Origin: Dyadobacter sp. CY356
GTDB lineage: Bacteria; Bacteroidota; Bacteroidia; Cytophagales; Spirosomataceae
NCBI RefSeq assembly: GCF_021440195.1
Contig: NZ_JAJTSZ010000001.1
Span: forward strand, 1,178,001-1,242,000
Direction of reading: 5' to 3'
Length of the DNA: 64,000 nucleotides
Part shown: piece by piece, positions 54,771 to 63,583 of the stretch
Position numbering within the stretch: the stretch's first letter is position 1
How the letters are laid out: the number at the start of each line of letters is the position of its first letter
Notes under the pieces: generated by a model
What the model saw: the letters and a program-made list of their open reading frames with translations, nothing else
Databases searched by the model: none
What the model was told of the DNA's origin: nothing
Program-made: the position numbers and the translations under genes

Positions 54771-56234
54771 CTATTTTTTTACCATTTTGTGTGTGGCTAG
54801 CGTTCCGTTTTTTAATTGGAATTTTACCAAGTAAATACCGGATTGAAAGTTTTTTATGTCAATTAAACTTCCAGAAACAGGCTCATTGACCGAGTAAACT
54901 TCGGTACCGTTCAGGTTTATGACAGACAGGTGGGCAATGGCCGGGGCCGCTTGATCAATCTGAAGATAGTCAGATGCAGGATTGGGATAAAAGCTGATCA
55001 GCTGACTCAATTCAGTATCAGCACTTCGGATGCCGCTGTAGGTGAAACTGGCATCCTGATCAATCATTTTCAGACGGTAATAGTTTATGCCTGGCACAGG
55101 AGCTGCATCAGAAAAGGTATATGAGAGAACGGCTTTACTTTCTGCGCCAGCGTTTACCGCTCCAATAACCGACCATGACTTGGCATCGTTGCTACGCTGA
55201 ACCTGAAAATGATCGCTGTTTGTTTCCGATGCTGTCTTCCACAGTAGATTTACCTGGCTTTCGCTATACTGCGCCTGAAAGGAAATCAGTTTTACAGGTA
55301 AGGGGTCAATGTCATATATATAGGTAAGACAAACGCCCGCTGCCGCATAGGTTTGTTCAGAGCTGCTGGTATTTCCTCCGTTGGTCGTAATCGTCTTTGA
55401 TGCAAATGCATCGGCACTGAAATCAACGGTTCCACTACCCTGATACTCAGCTGGAACAGGACTGATCACAGTCACTGCGCTTTGCGCTGATGAAATATCG
55501 TAATAGGTTAACTGCTGGCCTGCTGCAAGATTAATGTTTTGCGCGGCAGGGGTATTGGCAAAAGTTTTTAAGGATTCAAGCTGATCAGAATAGCCAGGGC
55601 CGTCCAGGGCAATATCTGCGCCGATTTTCAAAGATCTGATCGTCGAAGCCGTTGTGGCATGCACATCAATAAGCGGATGTGCGACTTGGGTCGATGAGAA
55701 CACTGCTACTTTTTTTAAGACTGCCTGGCTATTAAGTTGAACAGCTTTTGCTACTGGGATCGTAGCGCTCCAGTCGGTTAGCTGCTTTTCAGTGACATTG
55801 CAATGGGTGATAGTGTTTTGAACCCTTTCCAGCGATATGCCCCCGTCAGGTGCAGTCTGATTGCCTGCGGTTGCAGTGAATGAACCTGAGGGATTGCTGC
55901 TTTTAGCGGTAAAGCCATCGGTCGGGAAAATATATTCGATCCGGTAAACCACACCAGACTGGCCGGTTAAAGAAAAGTTTCCATTCTGATCACTTAGCGC
56001 ATAGGAAACAGCTACATAAGTATCAGGCGAACCTGCAACCACTCGGGAAAGCTTTGCAATCGTGCCTGACAACACGTCTGATTCCGGGGAAATGGTGATT
56101 TTACCTGTAATGACCGCGTCATGGTTTATTTCATGATCGGGCGAAGGATAAATAGGAGGGCTTTGGGCAGTGGCGACAGAAGATCCAAGCAAGATCATTA
56201 AAAATAATTGTAAAGCGCGTAGTTGTGTTTTCAT
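54771..56234 (-). CDS. Secreted protein with T9SS type A sorting domain
   Basis: The ATG at 56234 is preferred, because it starts directly at a signal peptide (KTQLRALQLFLMILLGSSVA, then TAQ). An upstream ATG would add 25 residues without signal character. The 487-residue protein has an SdrD-B-like or carboxypeptidase-like strand region (GKITISPESDVLSGTIAKLS, YALSDQNGNFSLTGQSGV) and a central choice-of-anchor-like region. A linker 'LPVKLISFQAQYSESQVNLL' is followed by WKTASETNSDHFQVQRS. The C-terminal T9SS domain has YPNPASDYLQIDQAA and GIYLVKFQLKNGTLATHKMV. It is exported and surface-anchored; the role is unknown. Confidence 0.8.
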   Translation of the reverse strand: MKTQLRALQLFLMILLGSSVATAQSPPIYPSPDHEINHDAVITGKITISPESDVLSGTIAKLSRVVAGSPDTYVAVSYALSDQNGNFSLTGQSGVVYRIEYIFPTDGFTAKSSNPSGSFTATAGNQTAPDGGISLERVQNTITHCNVTEKQLTDWSATIPVAKAVQLNSQAVLKKVAVFSSTQVAHPLIDVHATTASTIRSLKIGADIALDGPGYSDQLESLKTFANTPAAQNINLAAGQQLTYYDISSAQSAVTVISPVPAEYQGSGTVDFSADAFASKTITTNGGNTSSSEQTYAAAGVCLTYIYDIDPLPVKLISFQAQYSESQVNLLWKTASETNSDHFQVQRSNDAKSWSVIGAVNAGAESKAVLSYTFSDAAPVPGINYYRLKMIDQDASFTYSGIRSADTELSQLISFYPNPASDYLQIDQAAPAIAHLSVINLNGTEVYSVNEPVSGSLIDIKNFQSGIYLVKFQLKNGTLATHKMVKK

Positions 56235-56668
56235 ATAAGCTGAGTTATTTGTAAGTACATCGTCATATCGCCGCGTCCAATGAAGCATGCCATATTTATT
56301 GTTTTTCAACAGGGGCTGACCCAGGGTTTAGCTAAACATCAAAATAATCATCAGGTTTTTCTTATGGCTATGATCGTTTACCACCAAGTCACAAAGCATA
56401 AACCGCTGCCGATGAAGCTGACAGGATTCTGGGCCTTTTATGATGCTGATTTTGATCCGATGATCATTTTTACAAAGGTCAAGATTGCTTGTTTGTCAGA
56501 AAATAGGTAAAAAGACCTGTTTTTAACGCCCGGCAGCTCTTAGAGACGGGTTGGATAACCAGCTTGCCGCAAAAGTCTTGATCTGACTTATGCTCTTCGA
56601 GCCATGCTGATACATGATAGTGTATGGTCAGAAGGCCGGACTTGCCCCAGTTTAATGAACAGAGAGTT
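56235..56668. other. Gene-free stretch
   Basis: Nothing is supported apart from a 76-codon plus-strand frame at 56280-56510 without a recognisable domain. Confidence 0.4.
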
Positions 56669-57319
56669 TCAAAGTGTAATTAAGCCTTTGCGGACCGCAT
56701 GTAAAACAAGTCCAGCGGTATTGCGGCTTTTGGTTTTGGCTAAAAGGTTATTGCGGTGCCCATCCACTGTACGCACGCTGATAAATAACTTATCGGCTAT
56801 TTCAGCATTGGTAAACTGCTTGCAGATCATTTCTAAAATTTCCAGCTCCCTGCGACTGATCTCGATCAGGTCTTTTTCAATATTTTTTTTGGCAGACTTA
56901 TTTTTTTTAAGCGACTGCATCATCAGCCGGTCCATATAAAATCCGGTTTTTGCCACGGCAAAAATGGCGTGCTCCAATTCTTTGCACTCGCAATTTTTGT
57001 CCAGATAACCAGATGCGCCCGCGTCAATCATTTCGGAAATACGATCAATTTCATCATGCTGTGAAAGCACTATAATTTTGATCTGCGGATATTGGAGCTG
57101 GAGCTTCATGGTCAGTTCTTTGCCATTCATAACGGGCATATCCAGGTCTAAAATGATGATGTCAGGTAGGCGAGAACTGGCCGTCAGGAAATCAAGACAT
57201 TGCCTGCCATCGTTAAATGAACCGATCAGCTCAACACGCTGATGGTTGTTAAAATAGAGTGTTAACATCTGCCGGAATATTTTCTGATCTTCAACCAGCG
57301 ATAGCGCTATCTTATGCAT
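56669..57319 (-). CDS. NarL/FixJ-family response regulator
   Basis: The 216-residue protein has a receiver domain (IALSLVEDQKIFRQMLTLYF, phosphoacceptor in DIIILDLDMPVMNGKELTM, Ser in IIVLSQHDE, Lys in GYLDKNCECKELE). The C-terminal LuxR DNA-binding domain (about 150-214) contains SRRELEILEMICKQFTNAEI and ADKLFISVRTVDGHRNNLL. It is a complete two-domain regulator. The partner kinase is probably of the TPR type (50174). It lies convergent to nothing and about 700 bases from the hybrid kinase gene. Confidence 0.9.
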   Translation of the reverse strand: MHKIALSLVEDQKIFRQMLTLYFNNHQRVELIGSFNDGRQCLDFLTASSRLPDIIILDLDMPVMNGKELTMKLQLQYPQIKIIVLSQHDEIDRISEMIDAGASGYLDKNCECKELEHAIFAVAKTGFYMDRLMMQSLKKNKSAKKNIEKDLIEISRRELEILEMICKQFTNAEIADKLFISVRTVDGHRNNLLAKTKSRNTAGLVLHAVRKGLITL

Positions 57320-58027
57320 GTAGTATTACTTTTTAATACATTAAATTCCCGCCGGCTTAAAATTAAAATTATTTGACGCATTCTGCTGTACGGTTTCATT
57401 ACAGATTTATCTGAATTAAAAAATTTGTGCTGTTTTTAGGCTCGTGTTTAGCGGCTAAGCAATCTAACTACAGATTCTTTTTAATTTCATTTCACTGGCT
57501 GGATATTTTTTTATGGTGCTCGGCTGTAATGGGCATTTCTGTTATATTTAAAATCCAGCTCCGCATTCAAACCCAGGCAATGCAAAGAGTCCGATGTAAA
57601 AAGTTCGATCTGAGGCTTTCAAAGGCTTAAATTAAAATTAACACAAGATAATAATTGTTTGACCTTTTAATGAAGTCATTGCAGTTAAAAAAGTCACGCA
57701 CTTAAATTCGCAAAATTTGATGCTGCAATACCAATAAATATTATAGATCAGAAGGCTTGGTGAAGTAACAAGTCTTCTGCGGCGCCCAAGGTGAATCCAG
57801 CAGAAGTGTGCAATCAAGCATGCAGCTACATTTGCAGTTTTCCAGAGTGGCTATGGGCTTTGGATAATAAATCAATAAAAGACATCTGCATTGAAAGGTT
57901 ACTTTTTAGTAGAATTAATTTTATATATTGTAGAAAATGTTGAAAGGCCAACATATCTTTTTGAAAATTTTTTGACCGTATGATGTCAGAATTTTTACTG
58001 ACCATTGCTCACCGCTCTTCTATTCAA
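57320..58027. other. Gene-free stretch before the hybrid kinase
   Basis: No supported gene. It should hold the promoters of the NarL regulator (minus) and of the hybrid kinase (plus). Confidence 0.45.
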
Positions 58028-61000
58028 ATGAAACACGCTATTGGTCTGATCTTAATTTTATTCTCTATTCTGAGCCGGGCCTTCGGGCAGGATCCCAGTT
58101 TTAGTCATCTTACAACAAATCAGGGACTCTCTCAAAGCCATATTACTGCTATACTCAAAGACAAGCAGGGATTTATGTGGTTTGGTACAGAAGACGGTCT
58201 CAATAAATATGATGCATACAAATTCACCTATTATAAACACGATCCTTTTGATGAAAGCAGCATTAAGGATAGTTACATTCAGGATTTACTCGAAGATGAA
58301 ACCGGAAATTTATGGATTGCCACGTCAAGCGGCCTGGATAGATTCGACAGAGACAAAAACAGTTTTAGACATTATTTGACTCAAGATATTTTTGATCTTT
58401 TTCAAGACAGTAAAAACCGTATTTGGCTCGGCACCCAGAAGGGGTTATATCTTTTTAATGCGAAGACCAAATCTTTTACATTGTATTTAAATGCGGCTCA
58501 AAACAGCAGTGGCCAGAACGATAACCCAATCTACCGTATTGAAGAAGATAATAGCGGCTCACTTTGGCTAGCAACAGAGAATGGGCTGTATCATGTAACA
58601 ATAAACAGTAAAAACCCTACTACTCGTCGCATCAATTTAATCGGGAGAAACAGCTTGTCTGGCCGCACTGTCAGGGCTTTGTGTAAGGCCCATGATGGAA
58701 ATCTATGGATCGGTACCAAATCTGACGGCGTTTTTCTTTACAACCAAAAAACGCAATCCCTTAAAAATTTTTGTTACGATCCGTCTGATAAGAATTCTAT
58801 TGCACACAATGATATTCTTTCAATTACAGAATCCAAAGATCGCAAAATATGGATAGGGACTGAAAATGGGGGCATCAGTGTTTTTGATATAAAAACAAAG
58901 CAGTTTTCCCATTATGATCACAGGCCCAACGAAGCAGCTACGCTAAGCAATAATTCTGTGTATTCGATTTATCAGGATAATGCTGATATTATCTGGATAG
59001 GCACCTACGCGGGCGGCGTTGATTTTCTACCCAAGTTTAAAGAGAAATTTGTCTCCTACGAGCAGATTCCGGGCAATTCGAACAGCCTTTCAAATAATGT
59101 GGTGCTATCAATTTGCGGAGATAGTTCAGATAGCAAAATATGGCTGGGTACTGATGGGGGCGGTCTGAATGTTTTTGATTACAAAACTAATACCTTCTCA
59201 AATTACCGGCACGATCCAAAAAATGCGAACTCTATCAGTAATGATTTTGTCATTTCGATCGTGCGGGTTTCCAGCGATCTTTTGGCCATTGGCTACCACA
59301 GCGGGGGTTTTGATTTTTTTGATACGAAAACCGGCATTGCAACCCATCATATGCCAAACGCGAAAGATGCTAACAGCCTTTCTATATCAGATGTAAACAA
59401 TCTGTTTTTAGACCGTGATGGTAATCTTTGGATAGGCACCTGGGGGGGAGGACTGAATTATTACAATATCAAAAATAACAAATTCAAACATTACCGTACC
59501 AATTCCAAAGATAGCACAAGTATCAGCTCTGATATTGTCACAGCTGTTTTTCAGGACAAAAAAGGCCAGATATGGGTTGGTACCTATAACGGTTTAAATA
59601 AACTTGACAAGGCCGGAAAATTTTTTACGCGCTACCAGGATGATCCCAAAGATATGTTATCGCTCTCCCATAATAAGGTGCAGTGTATCCGGCAGGCAGT
59701 TGGCGATAACTTATGGGTAGGCACAGTTGGCGGCGGGCTAAATTACTTTGACATTAACAAGCAGACCTTTACAGTTTACACAGAAAGGGATGGGCTTGCC
59801 AGCAATGTTGTTTTTGCGATGCTCGAAGACGCCCATAAAAATCTTTGGATAAGCACCAATAAAGGTATTTCACGGTTTGATCCCCAAAACAAAACATTTA
59901 GAAGCTTTGGTGTAAAGGACGGGCTTCAGGGAAACGAGTTTAGAGATAATTCATGCTTTATGACCAAAAGCGGCCAAATGTTTTTTGGCGGTGTAAACGG
60001 TTTTAGCAGCTTTTATCCGGACAGTATTCAGTATAACAGCTTTATTGCACCTGTCTATCTTACCGGCCTGCAGATTTTCAATAAAAACGTTTCTGTCGGG
60101 GACAAATCAATGATTCTAAAAAAGGATATCACCCAGACCAGCGAGTTGATTCTTCCATTCAAGCAGTCTGTCTTTACACTTGAGTTTGCTTCGCTTAGCT
60201 ACACGATTCCTGAAAAAAATCAGTATGCCTATAAACTGGAAGGATTTGATCCGCATTGGAATTATGTTGGAACCAGGCGATCAGCGACTTACACAAATCT
60301 GGACGCGGGCACTTATATATTTAAAGTCAAGGCTTCAAACAATGATGGGGTATGGAACAACAAAGGCACCTCTATAGAAATTATCATTACCCCGCCATTC
60401 TGGCGTACCTGGTGGTTTAGGCTAAGTTTACTTATTTTGGTCGTCGCCCTTTTGGGCTTATTTTATCAGATCCGTACGCTTTCCAGCCGAAGACAGAAGA
60501 AACTGCTTATTGAAAGGGTCCGTCAGCGCACCGAGCAGCTTCTGGTAGCGATCGAAGAAGAAAGAAAGGCCAAAAGGATCGCAGAAATCGCCATTGAAGA
60601 AGAGAAAAAAGCAAAGCAGCAGGCAGAGCTGGCCAGCCGGGCAAAAAGTGCATTTCTGGCTGTGATGAGCCATGAGATCAGAACGCCGATGAATGGAGTG
60701 ATCGGCATGGCTTCGCTTTTGGCCGAAACCGAGCTGGATGAAGAGCAGCGGGGGTATACGGCCAGTATACAGTCTAGCGGAAACAGTCTTTTGACTGTGA
60801 TCAATGATATTTTAGACTTTTCAAAAATAGAATCCGGAAATATGCAGCTCGAGCAGGCACCCTTCAATCTGCGCAGCTGTATTGAAGAGGTCATGGATGT
60901 TTTTATATCAAAAGTCTCTCAGAGTGGCCTTGAGCTGCTATACAGCATTGACCAGGATGTGCCCGAGCGGCTGATAGGGGATAGCCTGCGGCTTTCTCAG

Positions 61001-62194
61001 ATCCTGATCAATTTGATCGGAAACGCTGTCAAATTTACCAAAGAAGGAGAAGTTGCCTTGTCGGTCCGTATAGCTGAGCCGCAGCAAGAAGATTTGATCG
61101 GACTGCACTTTGAAGTAAAGGATACTGGCATTGGTATTTCTGAGACAAAAAGGGACCGTTTGTTTAAGGCGTTCTCTCAGGTAGATTCTTCTACAAGCCG
61201 CAAGTATGGAGGGACTGGTCTGGGCCTTGCGATCTCTGAAAAACTGGTAAGTCTGATGGGTGGAAGCATCAGCGTAGACAGCGAGGAAGGACAAGGCAGC
61301 ACTTTTTATTTCTCAGCACTTTTTAGAATAGATACTGCTGTTAACGTTAATGAAGCTGAGTATGCATCCGGATTTTCAAAAGCTACCATACTGGTGGTTG
61401 ACGATAATGAAAGCAGCGCAAGGATCATTGCAGGCCAGCTTCAAGCCTGGGGACTGAATGTTTTAACATCTGACAACGCGCAAACGGCGCTTGAAATATT
61501 GAAAGTCAATGAAAAGATCAGCCTGGTGATCACTGATATGCACATGCCGCTGACAGATGGCATTCAGCTGGCAGGACAAATCCGTTTACAGCATCCTGAT
61601 ATGGCAGTAATGCTTTTATGTCAGACAGTTAATGAACTTCCCCAAGAGCAGAGAGATTTGTTTTGTGCTTTGCTTAAAAAGCCTGTCAGAAAAAAGGTGC
61701 TTTACAGTAGTGTCTACCAGCAGCTAAAAAACAAAGATGAGCACTCAGCAGATATGGTGGTGAAACAACAGGTATCAAAGAATATACTCTACACAGATTT
61801 TTCCAGACAGCATCCCCTTCATATTTTGGTTGCTGAGGATAACAAGGTCAATCAAATTGTGATTATTAATGTGCTTGGCAAACTTGGCTATACCGTTGAG
61901 ATGGTTACAGACGGAGCCCAAGCTGTGCAAAAAGCAGCACAAAACGTTTTTGATGTGATATTAATGGATATTCAAATGCCTTTAATGGATGGTCTTGAAG
62001 CCACCAGAATTATTAAAAAAACCAATCAACAGCGCCCTTACATTATTGCCATGACGGCCAATGCGATGCCTGAAGACAGAAAAGAATGCCTGGCCGCTGG
62101 CATGGACGATTATGTTAGTAAACCAGTGAAACTGGAGGAATTAATGCTGATACTTGAAAGATGGTCAAATAAAATTAAAGGCCTTACCGCTTAA
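58028..62194 (+). CDS. Reg_prop hybrid sensor histidine kinase with two receivers
   Basis: From ATG 58028 the product has 1388 residues and starts with a signal peptide ([20 protein letters not shown]). A 16-codon longer start at 57980 is less likely. About 14 Reg_prop propeller repeats (pattern xxLWIGTxxGGL, for example [19 protein letters not shown]) and a Y_Y_Y domain ([20 protein letters not shown]) form the periplasmic part. A membrane helix ([17 protein letters not shown]) and coiled coil lead to HisKA ([20 protein letters not shown]) and an ATPase domain ([22 protein letters not shown]). Two receivers follow, with Asp in [13 protein letters not shown] and [13 protein letters not shown]. 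Unlike HTCS regulators, it has no AraC domain. It probably senses a glycan-related signal. It converges on the dead-Cas12f locus. Confidence 0.9.
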   Translation: MKHAIGLILILFSILSRAFGQDPSFSHLTTNQGLSQSHITAILKDKQGFMWFGTEDGLNKYDAYKFTYYKHDPFDESSIKDSYIQDLLEDETGNLWIATSSGLDRFDRDKNSFRHYLTQDIFDLFQDSKNRIWLGTQKGLYLFNAKTKSFTLYLNAAQNSSGQNDNPIYRIEEDNSGSLWLATENGLYHVTINSKNPTTRRINLIGRNSLSGRTVRALCKAHDGNLWIGTKSDGVFLYNQKTQSLKNFCYDPSDKNSIAHNDILSITESKDRKIWIGTENGGISVFDIKTKQFSHYDHRPNEAATLSNNSVYSIYQDNADIIWIGTYAGGVDFLPKFKEKFVSYEQIPGNSNSLSNNVVLSICGDSSDSKIWLGTDGGGLNVFDYKTNTFSNYRHDPKNANSISNDFVISIVRVSSDLLAIGYHSGGFDFFDTKTGIATHHMPNAKDANSLSISDVNNLFLDRDGNLWIGTWGGGLNYYNIKNNKFKHYRTNSKDSTSISSDIVTAVFQDKKGQIWVGTYNGLNKLDKAGKFFTRYQDDPKDMLSLSHNKVQCIRQAVGDNLWVGTVGGGLNYFDINKQTFTVYTERDGLASNVVFAMLEDAHKNLWISTNKGISRFDPQNKTFRSFGVKDGLQGNEFRDNSCFMTKSGQMFFGGVNGFSSFYPDSIQYNSFIAPVYLTGLQIFNKNVSVGDKSMILKKDITQTSELILPFKQSVFTLEFASLSYTIPEKNQYAYKLEGFDPHWNYVGTRRSATYTNLDAGTYIFKVKASNNDGVWNNKGTSIEIIITPPFWRTWWFRLSLLILVVALLGLFYQIRTLSSRRQKKLLIERVRQRTEQLLVAIEEERKAKRIAEIAIEEEKKAKQQAELASRAKSAFLAVMSHEIRTPMNGVIGMASLLAETELDEEQRGYTASIQSSGNSLLTVINDILDFSKIESGNMQLEQAPFNLRSCIEEVMDVFISKVSQSGLELLYSIDQDVPERLIGDSLRLSQILINLIGNAVKFTKEGEVALSVRIAEPQQEDLIGLHFEVKDTGIGISETKRDRLFKAFSQVDSSTSRKYGGTGLGLAISEKLVSLMGGSISVDSEEGQGSTFYFSALFRIDTAVNVNEAEYASGFSKATILVVDDNESSARIIAGQLQAWGLNVLTSDNAQTALEILKVNEKISLVITDMHMPLTDGIQLAGQIRLQHPDMAVMLLCQTVNELPQEQRDLFCALLKKPVRKKVLYSSVYQQLKNKDEHSADMVVKQQVSKNILYTDFSRQHPLHILVAEDNKVNQIVIINVLGKLGYTVEMVTDGAQAVQKAAQNVFDVILMDIQMPLMDGLEATRIIKKTNQQRPYIIAMTANAMPEDRKECLAAGMDDYVSKPVKLEELMLILERWSNKIKGLTA

Positions 62195-62377
62195 AAACTT
62201 ATTGACTGCTTTTTAACTAAGCCGGTTAAAAATCTGTCTGAATCTGCCATCACGCAGGCTATTAAGCGACTTACTAACCGCCCAGCTCTAATTTAATGCA
62301 TTCGCTAATGGCTTATTATTTGGCAATTTCTGTCATCTACTTGAAACTGGTGCAGACTGCCTTTTCATTTTGGTACG

Positions 62378-62482
62378 CTAAAAAAAAAGCCGAACCCAGT
62401 TGTATATGTTCCCGGTGAACATTTAATGAAACGGCGCTGCGTTTCACCCTGCGGCTTTACAAGCAGCCTCTAAATATTTTTT
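62378..62482 (-). ncRNA. Candidate structured guide RNA downstream of the Cas12f-like gene
   Basis: Directly after the stop codon of the Cas12f-like gene, same strand, the DNA folds into hairpin 1 (TGAAACG, loop CAGCGC, CGTTTCA; 62427-62446) and a perfect hairpin 2 (ATGTTC, loop ACCGG, GAACAT; 62406-62422). A closing stem AAAGCCG (62452-62458) with CGGCTTT (62386-62392) is followed by nine T to 62380. Cas12f/TnpB guide RNAs are encoded next to the protein gene and end in a scaffold followed by the guide. Sequence after hairpin 2 (ATACAACTGGGTTCGGC) could be the guide. The alternative is that the whole is a multi-branched terminator. Confidence 0.45.
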
Positions 62483-63562
62483 CTATTCCACAATAACCGT
62501 AATACCAGCGCCAGCTGCTTTTCTTTGGATCTTGTCTTTAAGACCAGCTGCGCCCCAGTTCCGTAGAATAAACGAATTTTCCTGCACTTTTTGATCACTG
62601 ACCAAAAGAAGGGTCGCCGCCTGATTTTTAATACAAAGCTCGATCAGCCGCTTGCTGTAAAGGTGCTGTTTTTGGTTTACATACCGCTTTTCTGCATCCT
62701 GTAAACCAGCAATGGTATTTTCCTTAAATCTTTTTTTTGTCTTCTTATTCATAAAGCTGACTGCATTTTTCTTTCTTTGAATCGCAGCTTGGATCGATAA
62801 GCGTTTATAAAGGAATTCATCTTTGTTTCCAATCGTATACCTTGTTTTGCCCACCGTTAGCATGATCGGGTAATCAAGCGATAGTGAAGCTTCGGCAATG
62901 ATGTTTTCATCCAGCGGTAGCGGCTTGTTTTCTTTTTCAAAAACAGCCATCAGAAAGATTTTTCCTTTTTCGATCACCAGTGAGCTGGTGCAAAGCTTTA
63001 TTTCTTTTTTTACCAGCCTTTCAAGCAAGGCCCTTTTGTCAGAAAAATCCCTTCCCAAATACGTTTTGAAAGGGATATCAAATAGCTTGAAATAAAAGAT
63101 AGTGCATGTGCTGTCTTGGCAAAGAGACTTGATATCGGTTCCTTTAAAAGGGATCGGAATATCCTTTTTAAAATTCGGAAGTGTTTTCTCTCCTGTGATA
63201 TAAGAGACAAGATTCTTGTTAAAAGTGCTTACCAGGCTGCAGTTTAATGAGCTCATGATATGCATTGGGATGCTGCCCTTGAAATTTTTAGCCAGTATCT
63301 GATAACTTGTATTCATTCTGGATGTGCTTAGTATTCCATCTTGATCCCGGTTTGCATTTGCCAGCTTGACTTTGGTTTCATCCGAAAGATAAATAATCTC
63401 TTTAAGCTGCTGCTGCAGATAATGGTGGGTGAAAATAAGATTCGATGCCTTAAAACAAATCTGACGCCAGCCGTACAAGGTTTTAAAAACCTTCTCGCAG
63501 TACTCCGGATCAGTGCTGTCTATTTTTAGCTGGATTTTGCGGGTAAAGAATATTGTTTCCAT
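62483..63562 (-). CDS. Nuclease-dead Cas12f/TnpB-like protein
   Basis: The 359-residue protein has the layout of Cas12f/TnpB. An N-terminal region with KTLPNFKKDIPIPFKG (120s-140) resembles the LPSF..P.PF block of the WED/REC part. KIFLMAVFEKENKPLP leads into RuvC. The RuvC-I block, usually GVDLGIKYP, reads EASLSLDYP (224-232), putting Ser226 in place of the catalytic Asp. The bridge-like FLYKRLSIQAAIQRKKNAV follows. RuvC-II, usually LEDL, reads LVSDQ (320-324), with Ser322 in place of the Glu, then FILRNWGAAGLKDKIQRKA. It ends at GITVIVE, before the CxxC zinc finger and RuvC-III Asp. It should bind RNA and DNA but not cut. It lies 21 bases after a sigma-like gene. Confidence 0.75.
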   Translation of the reverse strand: METIFFTRKIQLKIDSTDPEYCEKVFKTLYGWRQICFKASNLIFTHHYLQQQLKEIIYLSDETKVKLANANRDQDGILSTSRMNTSYQILAKNFKGSIPMHIMSSLNCSLVSTFNKNLVSYITGEKTLPNFKKDIPIPFKGTDIKSLCQDSTCTIFYFKLFDIPFKTYLGRDFSDKRALLERLVKKEIKLCTSSLVIEKGKIFLMAVFEKENKPLPLDENIIAEASLSLDYPIMLTVGKTRYTIGNKDEFLYKRLSIQAAIQRKKNAVSFMNKKTKKRFKENTIAGLQDAEKRYVNQKQHLYSKRLIELCIKNQAATLLLVSDQKVQENSFILRNWGAAGLKDKIQRKAAGAGITVIVE

Positions 63563-63583
63563 TTGCAGGGTCAGTTTATTATA

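Noticed and set aside
62483..63562. An active transposon TnpB or CRISPR effector
   Set aside because: Catalytic residues and the zinc finger are missing, and no TnpA, transposon ends, Cas1/Cas2 or repeat-spacer array is nearby.
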